Assembly (NCBI GenBank): GCA_018920255.1
Contig: JAHLMR010000012.1
Location: 1 to 14,741, forward strand
DNA length: 14,741 bases
From: Candidatus Aenigmatarchaeota archaeon
Lineage (GTDB): Archaea > Aenigmatarchaeota > Aenigmatarchaeia > Aenigmatarchaeales > JAHLMR01
Direction: 5' to 3'
The notes under the pieces were generated by a model. That model worked only from the letters and a program-made list of their open reading frames with translations. It searched no databases and was not told the DNA's origin. This document shows positions 1 through 7,015 of the stretch, in pieces. The position numbers and the translations under genes were made by a program. Each line of letters starts with the position of its first letter. Within the stretch, counting starts at the first letter, position 1.

Positions 1-2044
1 ATAATTTTAATTTTGGTGAGGATTGAGCTGTTGAATAAATTTTTGCTTTAACTGTTATTTGAGTATCTGTATAAACTTCTGAAGGTTCGATTAAGATATC
101 TTGGACTGATAGGTCTATGAGCAAAATTGTAAAGTATCTTTTTTCAGAAACATTACTTAATTCTCCATCACTGCAATTAATATACCAGTTATGATTACCA
201 TATGAAATTCTTTGTATTAAGAAGTTTGTTAATGTGTTGTTTTGCACGCTTGAATTTGTTTGATTTAAATTTCCATCTAAATATATTGAACATTCAAATG
301 TATTATTTAAATCATCTGTTGCTGTGAAATTGAAATTAATGTCTTGAATGTTATTGAAAACTGTGTTGTTTTCTGGTTCATTTAATGAAATTTGAGGTGG
401 TCTGTTAAACTTGGTTGATAATGGCAAATAATCAATATTATTTGTAGTAAGAGTATAACTTGAATCACATATTCCATCATGATTTGTATCATCACATGTT
501 TCACTGAATCCTGTTCCATCCGGTTTTGCCCAGAAGTTTCCGCCTAAGTAGTTTCCACCAACAATGTTTGTTCCGAGTGTTTTTGTTGTGTTCCAGGTGT
601 TTGAAGCTGTTCCCTGAAAATAAAAATTATTCGTATTCTTAAAGAAATTGTTATAGATGTTGTTGTTTGAGGAAGAATATAAATAAATTCCATAAACAAT
701 GAAGTTTGTAATGTTGTTTGTTAGAGTGTTGTTTATTAGAGTGTTGTTTGAGGAAGAATATAAATTAATTCCAGCCCAACTATTTGAGTTTGCAATATTG
801 TTTGTCAGGGTGTTGTTTGAAGAAGAGTATAAAAAAATTCCATCATAATTTGAGTTTGCAATATTATTCAAAATTTTGCTGTTTGTTGTATTTACTAATA
901 AAATTCCATAAGCATTTTTATTTAAATTTAAATTTTTTACTGTAATATTATCACAAGAAATTAATGCAACAAACCCAGCATTAGTTGATTCATTTATTTC
1001 TGCGTTTTTACAATTATTTGGAGCATTTTTTTCATTTGTCCAATAATAAATTGGCTTTCCATCAACTGTGTTTGATGCATCAATGTCTTGATAATAATCA
1101 GAAATATCCCATCCATCTATGTGAAAATTATAATATTCATTGTTGTTCATTGTATTATTTGTTAGAATGTTGTTTGAAGAAGAAGTTAAATAAATTCCAT
1201 CATAGCTATTTAAGTTTGCAGTGTTATTTATCAGGGTGTTGTTTGAGGAAGAAGATAAATAAATTCCGGCCCAATTTGAATTTGCAGTGTTGTTTGTTAT
1301 GATGTTGTTGTTTGAGGGAGATTCTAAATCAATTCCATAACCATTTGAGTTTGCAACATTATTCAAAATTTTGCTGTTTGTTGTATTTACTAATAAAATT
1401 CCATGAGAGTTTTTACTTAAATTTAAATTTTTAACTGTAATATTATCACAAGAAATTAATGCAACAAAGCCAGCATTAGTTGATTCATTTATTTCTGCGT
1501 TTTTACAGTTATTTGGAGCGTTTTTTTCATTTGTCCAATAATAAATTGGTCTTCCATCAACTGTGTTTGAAGTATCAATATCTTGATAATAATCAGAAAT
1601 ATCCCATCCATCTATGCCAAAATTATATGTATTGTTGTTCATTGTATTATTTCTTAGGGTGTTGTTTGAGGAAGAATATAAATGAATTCCATCATAAAAA
1701 TCAGTAATTATACAATTTTTTATTGTGTTATTTTGCTTGCTATCTAAATAAATTCCATACTCCCTGCCAACTCCATCTATCGTATGTCCTCGACAGTCAA
1801 AAATTTTATTATTAAAATTTTCAGGATTATCAATGCATGTTCCTGCCCAATTTGAAATGTCTGCTGTTAAATATACAATATTACAATTAGGACTATTCAA
1901 AGCATTTATACAATCTCCGCATGAATTGCATTCACATTCTCCATTTCCTAAATCTATAAAATATCCAGTTGATCTTAAATTATATAAAGAAATCAATAAC
2001 ATTGATATAATTACTAAAACTCCTATAATATACTTAATTTGCAT
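1..2044 (-). CDS. NosD-like right-handed beta-helix surface protein (C-terminus off the left edge)
   Basis: The reverse strand is open from an ATG at 2044 to the window edge, giving at least 681 residues. Residues 5-20 form a hydrophobic export or anchor segment, followed by a Cys-rich patch (GECECNSCGDC, about 36-45) and the phrase FDCRGHTIDG (82-91), typical of archaeal NosD-like proteins. From about 95 to 480 there are repeated turns of the type YGIYLYSSSNNTL, the Asn/Ser-rich ladder of a parallel beta-helix. An 110-residue block occurs twice (about 124-233 and 288-398). The helix closes with GGNYLGGNFW and a Ca-loop-like DDTNHDGICD (about 490-525). An Ig-like domain starting near PPQISLNEPENN (about 546) and a CARDB-like segment starting near LIDLSVQDI (about 640) follow. 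I infer a secreted or anchored adhesin or glycan-binding protein; the ligand is unknown. The start is supported by a TATA element 22-31 nt upstream. Family assignment is firm, function is not. Confidence 0.88.
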   Translation of the reverse strand, partial: MQIKYIIGVLVIISMLLISLYNLRSTGYFIDLGNGECECNSCGDCINALNSPNCNIVYLTADISNWAGTCIDNPENFNNKIFDCRGHTIDGVGREYGIYLDSKQNNTIKNCIITDFYDGIHLYSSSNNTLRNNTMNNNTYNFGIDGWDISDYYQDIDTSNTVDGRPIYYWTNEKNAPNNCKNAEINESTNAGFVALISCDNITVKNLNLSKNSHGILLVNTTNSKILNNVANSNGYGIDLESPSNNNIITNNTANSNWAGIYLSSSSNNTLINNTANLNSYDGIYLTSSSNNILTNNTMNNNEYYNFHIDGWDISDYYQDIDASNTVDGKPIYYWTNEKNAPNNCKNAEINESTNAGFVALISCDNITVKNLNLNKNAYGILLVNTTNSKILNNIANSNYDGIFLYSSSNNTLTNNIANSNSWAGINLYSSSNNTLINNTLTNNITNFIVYGIYLYSSSNNNIYNNFFKNTNNFYFQGTASNTWNTTKTLGTNIVGGNYLGGNFWAKPDGTGFSETCDDTNHDGICDSSYTLTTNNIDYLPLSTKFNRPPQISLNEPENNTVFNNIQDINFNFTATDDLNNTFECSIYLDGNLNQTNSSVQNNTLTNFLIQRISYGNHNWYINCSDGELSNVSEKRYFTILLIDLSVQDILIEPSEVYTDTQITVKAKIYSTAQSSPKLKL
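849..1182 (-). repeat. Long intragenic repeat, copy A (nosD-like gene)
   Basis: This stretch is repeated at 1344-1674 with an offset of 495 nt, dropping to 492 nt near the end because of a one-codon difference. About twenty mismatches are seen by eye. It encodes one NosD-type module containing DISDYYQDID, PIYYWTNEKNAPNNC and GFVALISCDNITVKNLNL. Confidence 0.9.
1344..1674 (-). repeat. Long intragenic repeat, copy B (nosD-like gene)
   Basis: Direct repeat of 849-1182 in the same reading frame. The offset is a whole number of codons (165, then 164), so the duplication keeps the beta-helix phase. Protein differences are few, for example T/A after QDID and R/K before PIYYW, which points to a fairly recent duplication or gene conversion. 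Confidence 0.9.
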
Positions 2045-2065
2045 ATTTAAAAATCGTTAAAAATA

Positions 2066-2075
2066 AAATTTAAAG
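2066..2075 (-). promoter_or_regulatory. TATA element of the nosD-like gene, leaderless spacing
   Basis: The minus strand reads CTTTAAATTT at 22-31 nt before the ATG at 2044, with no Shine-Dalgarno between. The same decamer at nearly the same distance precedes two pilin genes and ppsA, which supports transcription starting at or next to the start codon. Confidence 0.65.
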
Positions 2076-2103
2076 TTATTTAAATATTTATAAATGAAAA
2101 GCT

Positions 2104-2122
2104 TTTTAATTTAAAAATAAAT
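2104..2122 (+). promoter_or_regulatory. Probable TATA region of the tRNA-Ile gene
   Basis: An A/T-only tract reading ttttaatttaaaaataaat lies 16-34 nt upstream of the tRNA 5' end, where an archaeal TATA box is expected. The whole divergent interval is extremely AT-rich, so the exact element is uncertain. Confidence 0.4.
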
Positions 2123-2137
2123 ATTAAATGAAAAGAT

Positions 2138-2228
2138 GGGCGAGTAGCTTAGCCAGGTTGGAGTACCCGACTGATAATAAATATTAGAAATCGGGTGGTC
2201 AGGAGTTCAAATCTCCTCTCGCCCACCA
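2138..2228 (+). tRNA. tRNA-Ile (anticodon GAU) with a 13-nt intron
   Basis: All cloverleaf arms can be traced. The acceptor GGGCGAG (2138-2144) pairs with CTCGCCC (2218-2224), followed by discriminator A and an encoded CCA (2226-2228). The anticodon stem CCCGA (2166-2170) pairs with TCGGG (2191-2195), and the T-arm is AGGAG-TTCAAAT-CTCCT. The stretch between the anticodon-stem strands is 20 nt instead of 7. Removing 13 nt after position 37 leaves CTGATAA, a normal loop with anticodon GAT (2173-2175), so it reads isoleucine AUC/AUU codons. The gene diverges from the nosD-like gene and is followed 12 nt later by the protease start codon. Confidence 0.95.
2177..2189 (+). other. tRNA intron at position 37/38 (13 nt)
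   Basis: The inserted sequence ataaatattagaa sits at the canonical archaeal site one base 3' of the anticodon. ATTA (2183-2186) can pair with TGAT (2172-2175) using one G-U pair, so a small relaxed bulge-helix-bulge for the splicing endonuclease is possible. The exact cut points cannot be fixed because flanking A residues make the ends ambiguous. Confidence 0.8.
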
Positions 2229-2231
2229 AAA

Positions 2232-2236
2232 GTGAT
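2232..2236 (+). promoter_or_regulatory. Shine-Dalgarno-like GTGAT deciding the protease start
   Basis: GTGAT matches the part of the archaeal 16S 3' end that pairs with GGTGAT and lies 4 nt before ATG 2241. A ribosome site is what a non-leaderless gene inside a tRNA-mRNA transcript would need. It also explains why the GTG at 2232 need not be the start. Confidence 0.5.
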
Positions 2237-2240
2237 ATTT

Positions 2241-3530
2241 ATGGATATATATACTATTTCAATAATAGTTTTTTTCATAATATTAGGTGTTTTAATTTGG
2301 TTTGATAGAAAAAAAATAGAAATAAAAAATTATATTTTAATAATGCGTCGTACTAAAAAGTTTTCAAATTTAATTGACAATATTTCAAACCCAAAAACAA
2401 AAATATTTTTTATATTCAATTTTTGTTTTAGTATAATTTTAACTTTATTAAGCTTATTTCTTGTCCTTAAAAAATTTGATATTATACCAGTTTTTACTTT
2501 TTTATTTGGAATCTCTATACTTTTAATTCTTTTTATAAAACCAAATAAATTCTGGAAATTTGTTTCAAATATAGCAGTTTTAACATCGTTTTTTATTATA
2601 ATTTATGGAGTTTATTTATTAGTTTTATCTTCTTATATGATATATACAGGTATAATTAAAGAGCCTGGTATTAAATTTGTATTTCCATCGTTTTCCTCAG
2701 AATCTGCTTCTGGTCCTGGATATTTTTTAATACCGTTTTGGATATGGATAATTTCAGTTGCATGTATTATTATTCCTCATGAATTATTTCATGGTATAAT
2801 TGCAAGATCAGAAAAAATTAAATTAAAATCAGTTGGGCTCCTTTTATTTGCTATTTTTCCTGGTGCTTTTGTAGAGCCAGATGAAAAAAATCTTAAAAAA
2901 TCAAAATTATTAACAAAATTAAGAATATTTTCTGCTGGAAGTTTTGCAAATTTTTTAGTTGCAATTATTTCATTTTCTTTACTTTCAACTGTAATTTGGC
3001 CATTAAGTGTAGAACCAGGAGTTAAGATATTTAATGTTACAGAAGGAAGTCCTGCGTACATTGCTGGTTTAAAACCAAACATGACAATATTAAAAATAAA
3101 CAATATAAACATTGAAGCAAGTTATTTTGAATTTGTTTCTGGAAAAGGATATTTTCAAGAAGAACTTAAAAATATTAAGGTTGGAGATAATTTATCTGTT
3201 TTAACTGATAATGGAGAGTACAATATAACTTTATCTGAACACCAAAGCAAACCATATATGGGAATAATATATGGACCAGTAATTAAAAAAGATGCATCAG
3301 GTTTATTATTAAACTTATATCCGCTTCTTACTATGATTTTTATATTTTCTTTAGGAGTTGGTTTATTTAATTTATTACCATTAATTCCATTAGATGGCGG
3401 TCTTATTTTTAATTCTATAATAGAAAAATATTTTAAGAAAAGAAAGGAAGTTATAATAAATTTTATTAATAGTTTAATTATATTTTTAATTTTGTTTAAT
3501 TTAGTTGGTCCATTTATTTTAAAAATATAA
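2241..3530 (+). CDS. Site-2 protease family (M50) membrane zinc metalloprotease with PDZ domain
   Basis: This 429-residue multi-pass membrane protein carries the M50 hallmarks. The zinc-binding HELFH is at 180-184 in a hydrophobic segment, and the third ligand motif NLLPLIPLDGG has its Asp at 385 in a C-terminal membrane segment. Between them lies a PDZ-like region (VFNVTEGSPAYIAGLKPNM, roughly 265-350). Members of this family cut membrane-embedded substrates, often anti-sigma factors or signal-peptide remnants; the archaeal substrate is unknown here. I chose ATG 2241 over GTG 2232 because GTGAT at 2232-2236 looks like a Shine-Dalgarno at proper spacing. No TATA box can lie 22-31 nt upstream, as that is the T-arm of tRNA-Ile, so the gene probably shares the tRNA transcript. 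It precedes scpB by 34 nt, but that gene has its own promoter-like box. Confidence 0.92.
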   Translation: MDIYTISIIVFFIILGVLIWFDRKKIEIKNYILIMRRTKKFSNLIDNISNPKTKIFFIFNFCFSIILTLLSLFLVLKKFDIIPVFTFLFGISILLILFIKPNKFWKFVSNIAVLTSFFIIIYGVYLLVLSSYMIYTGIIKEPGIKFVFPSFSSESASGPGYFLIPFWIWIISVACIIIPHELFHGIIARSEKIKLKSVGLLLFAIFPGAFVEPDEKNLKKSKLLTKLRIFSAGSFANFLVAIISFSLLSTVIWPLSVEPGVKIFNVTEGSPAYIAGLKPNMTILKINNINIEASYFEFVSGKGYFQEELKNIKVGDNLSVLTDNGEYNITLSEHQSKPYMGIIYGPVIKKDASGLLLNLYPLLTMIFIFSLGVGLFNLLPLIPLDGGLIFNSIIEKYFKKRKEVIINFINSLIIFLILFNLVGPFILKI

Positions 3531-3535
3531 AATAA

Positions 3536-3544
3536 TTTAAATTT
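3536..3544 (+). promoter_or_regulatory. TATA element of scpB
   Basis: TTTAAATTT lies 21-29 nt before the scpB ATG within a 34-nt intergenic gap, with no Shine-Dalgarno. This is the same box and spacing as the leaderless-type promoters on the other strand. Confidence 0.6.
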
Positions 3545-3564
3545 CAAGAAATAACTATATTTTT

Positions 3565-4089
3565 ATGAGAAATAGAAAAGCAATGATTGAAGCTACTCTT
3601 TTTATGGCAACAAAAAATTTAACAGCAGAAGAAATTGCAAAAATTTTAAAAATACAACCAGAAGAAGTTAAACAAGTTGTAAATGAAATGAAAAAAGAAC
3701 TTGAATCTGAAGATAGAGGTATATATCTTTTAGAAACAAATACAGGGTATAGATTGTTTGTAAAACCAGAATATATAAAATATGTAAAAAATCTTGCTTC
3801 TTATCAAGATTTAAGCAGAGGGCTTCTTAGAGTTCTTGCTTTAGTTGCATATAAGCAACCAATAACGCAATCTGAAATTGTAAAAGTTATTGGAAATAGA
3901 ACATATGAATATGTTAAAGAACTTGAAAAACGTGGGTTAATAACTACAGTTAAAAGCGGTAGAACAAAAGCATTAGTAGCAACAAAAGAGTTTGCAGAAT
4001 ATTTTGGTATACAAAACCCAGAAGATGCAAAAAAGCTTTTTGAAAGTTTAAAGGGTGAAAATATTGAAAAAGGAAATGACAGCGCTTGA
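3565..4089 (+). CDS. scpB: Segregation and condensation protein B
   Basis: ScpB is the winged-helix (KITE) subunit that binds the ScpA kleisin and joins the SMC ring that organises and segregates chromosomes. The protein has 174 residues, slightly short for the family. A first winged-helix domain spans about 3-70 (IEATLFMATKNLTAEEIAKIL). The second, about 85-155, carries the family phrase LALVAYKQPITQSEIVKVIG followed by LEKRGLITTVKSGRTKALVATKEFAEYFGI with only conservative changes. The tail (FESLKGENIEKGNDSA) is low complexity and its last 14 nt overlap the start of the next gene. With scpA downstream this is the same functional pair, but separated by two other genes; smc itself is not in the window. 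The start is supported by a TATA-like box 21-29 nt upstream. Confidence 0.95.
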   Translation: MRNRKAMIEATLFMATKNLTAEEIAKILKIQPEEVKQVVNEMKKELESEDRGIYLLETNTGYRLFVKPEYIKYVKNLASYQDLSRGLLRVLALVAYKQPITQSEIVKVIGNRTYEYVKELEKRGLITTVKSGRTKALVATKEFAEYFGIQNPEDAKKLFESLKGENIEKGNDSA

Positions 4090-5188
4090 AATTAAATTTC
4101 TTATTCCTGAATTAAAAAATCTTATAGGGGGTTTTATTCAAAAAATTTATCAGGAAGAAAAAAATGTAAGAATTCAAATTTATATAACTGATAAAGGTTT
4201 ATTTGAATTATTTTATGAGCCTAATAAAATTTTTATAACAGAATATAAAAGAAAATCATCTGAGCATCCTGATGCGTTTGGAATGGCTTTAAGAAAATAT
4301 TTAATTGGGCAAAAAATTATTGATATTAAACAACATGGTTTTGATAGAATTATTGAAATTAAAACAGAAAAAAATATACTTATTTTTGAATTGTTTTCTA
4401 AAGGAAATGTAATACTTTGTGATGAAAATAAAAATGTTATATTACCATTAGAAGTTCAAATATGGAAAGATAGACAAATAGTACCTAAAAAGCCATATGT
4501 ATATCCACCACCAGTGATAGATCCATTTTCATTAAGTTTTGAAGAATTTAAAAAAATTGTATTTTCAAATGAAAAAAGTATTGTAAGATTTTTAGCATCT
4601 GATATGTCACTTTCAAGTGTTTATGCTGAAGAAGTTTGTATAAGATCTAAAATTGATAAAAATATGATTTGTAAAAATATGAACGAATCTGATATTTTAA
4701 AGGTTTACAATTCTATTCAAAGTTTATTAAAAGATTTTTCTCCAAGAATTATAAAAAAAGATAATGAATATATTGATGTTATTCCAATTAAACTTAATTA
4801 TTATGATGATTATGAATCAATAGAATTTAATACTTTAACTACTGCTTTAGATGAATTTTTTACAGAACAATCAATTAAAATAAAAGAAAAAGAAGCTGAA
4901 AAAATTAAAGAAGATATTAGTAAAAAAATTGAAATAAAAATTTCAGAACAAATTTCTGCTCTTGAAAAATATAAAAAATTTGAAATGGAAGCAAAACTTG
5001 CAGGTGAATTAATATATAAAAACTTTGAGTTAATTCAAAATATAATAAACGGAATTCAAAACGCTAGGAAAAACAATATTTCTTGGAAGGAAATAAAAGA
5101 AAGAATTAAAACTGAAGATACTCCTGAAGCAAAAGCAATAAAGGAAATAAGAGAAAACGATGGGATAGTCGTAGTAGAAGTTGATTAA
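4076..5188 (+). CDS. rqcH: RqcH/NFACT-family protein lacking the NFACT-R domain
   Basis: The start MTALEIKFLIPELKNLIGGF is the classic NFACT N-terminus, so ATG 4076 is preferred over the in-frame GTG at 4055; it overlaps scpB by 14 nt. Visible in order are the NFACT-N domain (1-150) with PDAFGMALRKYL and the DR pair (D90-R91 in QHGFDRII), a helix-hairpin-helix region (about 155-225), the remainder of NFACT-N, and coiled coil (about 265-340). In bacterial RqcH and eukaryotic Rqc2 the DR residues help hold tRNA on the obstructed large subunit during tail synthesis. Family members are normally 550-650 residues and continue past the equivalent of VVVEVD into NFACT-R. Here the protein stops exactly there, at 370 residues, and the next codon is the nurA ATG. 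It may be a split or reduced RqcH; tail synthesis is unproven. Confidence 0.85.
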   Translation: MTALEIKFLIPELKNLIGGFIQKIYQEEKNVRIQIYITDKGLFELFYEPNKIFITEYKRKSSEHPDAFGMALRKYLIGQKIIDIKQHGFDRIIEIKTEKNILIFELFSKGNVILCDENKNVILPLEVQIWKDRQIVPKKPYVYPPPVIDPFSLSFEEFKKIVFSNEKSIVRFLASDMSLSSVYAEEVCIRSKIDKNMICKNMNESDILKVYNSIQSLLKDFSPRIIKKDNEYIDVIPIKLNYYDDYESIEFNTLTTALDEFFTEQSIKIKEKEAEKIKEDISKKIEIKISEQISALEKYKKFEMEAKLAGELIYKNFELIQNIINGIQNARKNNISWKEIKERIKTEDTPEAKAIKEIRENDGIVVVEVD

Positions 5189-6235
5189 ATGATAAATAAT
5201 GAATTACAATCTATTTTGGATAATATTAAAAAAATACATTTAAACAATAAGGAAATATCTGAAAAAATTTTAAAAATGAAAGATGAAATAGAGTTAAAAT
5301 TTGGAGAAGTTATTGAAAATAAATTAACATATAAAATTGATTATGAAACTATTCCAGAATTAAATGTACTTGCTATTGATGGTGGGTCTTATAGAAAAAT
5401 TTTTAATGGAATAGATGCTTTTATTATAAAAACTTCCGGTGTTTTTTGTAAATATGTAAATGGAAAATTAGTTAATACAGATTATCTTGAAACTGGAAGA
5501 CCTAAAATATTTTTTTCTCTTTTTGAAGCAAATGAAGGAAATATTTATGTTGGTTTAAAAAGAAATATGGAAGAAATAAAAACTGCTATAGAGGGATTTA
5601 AAAAATTTAATCCAGATATTATTTTGTTAGATGGAAGTGTAATTCCTCATAATTCTGAAAGACCGCAAAGAGATTCTCAATTCTGGAATGAATATGAAAC
5701 ATTAATAGAATATTTAAAAAATCTTTATGAAATTGCTGGAAATAAAGTTGTTGGTTGTATAAAGGATAGTAGAGGAAAAAGATTTTTAGATATTATTTCT
5801 CAAAATATAATTAATTTAAATGAAGCTAAATTTACAAACGATACAATTTTTTTAAATTATATTTTAAAATATTCTGAGCGTACTCCTGTTTTTAGATTTT
5901 CTAAAGGAGAACATTATATTTTAAATGATTTAAATGCTAAAAATAATATTTTTTGTTTTTATTTTTCAGCTGCTGAAAATGATTTTCCTATGAGAATAGA
6001 ATTTTGGTGTGAAAATGATAATAAAAAAATAATAGAAAATGCTAATAAAATTTCAAAAATTATGCTTATGCTTTGTAAACATTCAAGATACAGTGTTCCT
6101 GCACCTCTTATAGAAGCTGATTTAAGAGCAAGAGTAAATGAATATGATAGTGAGAGATTAATTAATCACATATTTAATTCTTCAGGTATTTTGTTTTCAT
6201 TTATGAAAAGAAGAAGAGATAATAGGCCATTTTAA
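5189..6235 (+). CDS. nurA: NurA-family nuclease
   Basis: The 348-residue protein shows the NurA core. LAIDGGSY places a catalytic-type Asp at 64, IILLDGS another at 148, and VGCIKDSRGKRFLD (from 188) supplies the conserved Lys/Ser/Arg stretch. The end (RYSVPAPLIEADLRARV) matches the YPxPLxxAHxxA region of the family. NurA is a Mn-dependent, RNase H-fold nuclease that partners the HerA helicase, and often Mre11-Rad50, to resect DNA ends. HerA is not present here. The ATG directly follows the rqcH stop (TAA then ATG), so translation is probably coupled. Residues 1-60 are helical and poorly characterised. The family call rests on motifs and order, not on strong overall identity, which I could not measure. 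Confidence 0.85.
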   Translation: MINNELQSILDNIKKIHLNNKEISEKILKMKDEIELKFGEVIENKLTYKIDYETIPELNVLAIDGGSYRKIFNGIDAFIIKTSGVFCKYVNGKLVNTDYLETGRPKIFFSLFEANEGNIYVGLKRNMEEIKTAIEGFKKFNPDIILLDGSVIPHNSERPQRDSQFWNEYETLIEYLKNLYEIAGNKVVGCIKDSRGKRFLDIISQNIINLNEAKFTNDTIFLNYILKYSERTPVFRFSKGEHYILNDLNAKNNIFCFYFSAAENDFPMRIEFWCENDNKKIIENANKISKIMLMLCKHSRYSVPAPLIEADLRARVNEYDSERLINHIFNSSGILFSFMKRRRDNRPF

Positions 6236-6240
6236 ATATT
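6231..6240 (+). promoter_or_regulatory. TATA element of scpA overlapping the nurA stop codon
   Basis: TTTAAATATT lies 23-32 nt before the scpA ATG, and the nurA stop TAA (6233-6235) is embedded in it. The 27-nt gap holds no Shine-Dalgarno, consistent with a leaderless scpA transcript in addition to any read-through. Confidence 0.5.
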
Positions 6241-6262
6241 TTAAAAAATAAAAAATTAAATT

Positions 6263-7015
6263 ATGCAAGAAAATAAAAAACTATCTGATCAAGATATTAT
6301 AAATATAACAATAAATGAACCAAGCTGGGAAGATGTAATAGTTAAAATTGTAATAGAAGAAAATATTGACCCATGGAATTTAGATTTAGTTAAATTATGC
6401 GATGCTTTTATTGAGTATTTAAAAAAACTTGAAAAATATGATTTAAGAATACCCGCAAGATTTATTCTCATTTCTGCTATTTTACTTAGAATGAAATCTG
6501 ATATTCTTTCAAATAAAAAAGAAAGAATATTAATACCAGAAGGTCCTGAAAATGAAAGGGATAGCGAATTACTACGTATTCTTGCAAGCATCCCACCACT
6601 CCAACCTCCATTAAAAAGAGTTACTTTTGCTAACGTTACATTATCTGAACTTATAACTGCATTAAAAAAAGCATTTGAAGTTGAAAAGAGAAGAGTAATG
6701 AAAAAAGAAAAAATTAGAGCAAAAATTAATGAAATACTTCCTAAAGATGAAGAAGATATTAATGACAGAATAGCAAAACTTCTTGAAAATATAATGGAAA
6801 CTATTGAGCATGTAGAAAAAATAACTACATTTAAAAAAATTGTTAAAAAATGGGAAAGAAAAGAAATAGTTAAAACTTTTCTACCAATGCTTTATTTAGA
6901 TCAAGAGGGGAAAATTGAATGTGAGCAACCTATTCTTTTTGAAGATATTTTTATTAAATTAAAATCTGAAGAAACCAAAAATCCAGAAAACAAATCCAAT
7001 CATAATACAAAGTAA
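6263..7015 (+). CDS. scpA: Segregation and condensation protein A (kleisin)
   Basis: ScpA is the kleisin that bridges the two SMC heads and recruits ScpB. The 250-residue protein has the typical N-terminal block IDPWNLDLVKLCDAFIEYL followed by LRIPARFILISAILLRMKSDIL (about 35-85). A variable charged linker (85-175) follows, then a C-terminal winged-helix segment (about 176-233) with ERKEIVKTFLPMLYLDQEGKI and ILFEDIFIKL. The last 17 residues (after FIKL) are polar and lie entirely in a 57-nt overlap with the convergent ydjM-like gene, so they may be a dispensable extension. The start is supported by the family N-terminus and the TATA box 23-32 nt upstream. The gene is the last of the plus-strand cluster scpB-rqcH-nurA-scpA. 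Confidence 0.94.
   Translation: MQENKKLSDQDIINITINEPSWEDVIVKIVIEENIDPWNLDLVKLCDAFIEYLKKLEKYDLRIPARFILISAILLRMKSDILSNKKERILIPEGPENERDSELLRILASIPPLQPPLKRVTFANVTLSELITALKKAFEVEKRRVMKKEKIRAKINEILPKDEEDINDRIAKLLENIMETIEHVEKITTFKKIVKKWERKEIVKTFLPMLYLDQEGKIECEQPILFEDIFIKLKSEETKNPENKSNHNTK

Larger units (their letters stand above)
660..1690 (-). repeat. Short beta-helix repeats coding SSSNNTL-type turns
   Basis: The plus-strand string tgttgtttgaggaagaa, or a close variant, recurs near 661, 743, 811, 1168, 1237, 1307 and 1659. On the coding strand each copy gives a turn of the form L-x-SSSNN-T/I-L. These are coding repeats of the beta-helix, not CRISPR or intergenic repeats: they are in frame and vary at codon positions. 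Confidence 0.8.

Noticed and set aside
660-1690. Regularly recurring short motif suggesting a CRISPR array
   Set aside because: The repeats are in-frame codons for beta-helix turns, vary in sequence, and have no unique spacers of constant length.
985-1707. Plus-strand open frames at 985-1302 and 1480-1707 with similar products
   Set aside because: They are antisense to the two copies of the long repeat in the nosD-like gene, which is why they resemble each other. Their composition is low complexity and no promoter or family motif supports them.
2232-2240. GTG at 2232 as start of the protease
   Set aside because: It would begin 3 nt after the tRNA CCA and use up the only ribosome-site-like motif. 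ATG 2241 is three codons downstream with good spacing.
4055-4075. GTG at 4055 as start of the rqcH gene
   Set aside because: The family N-terminus begins at MTALEIKFL (ATG 4076); the extra seven residues have no counterpart in the family and would lengthen the scpB overlap.
5189-6235. A frameshifted remainder of the NFACT-R domain after the rqcH stop
   Set aside because: All of the downstream sequence is accounted for by the nurA frame, and no NFACT-R motif is visible in the other frames. A simple frameshift does not explain the short protein.
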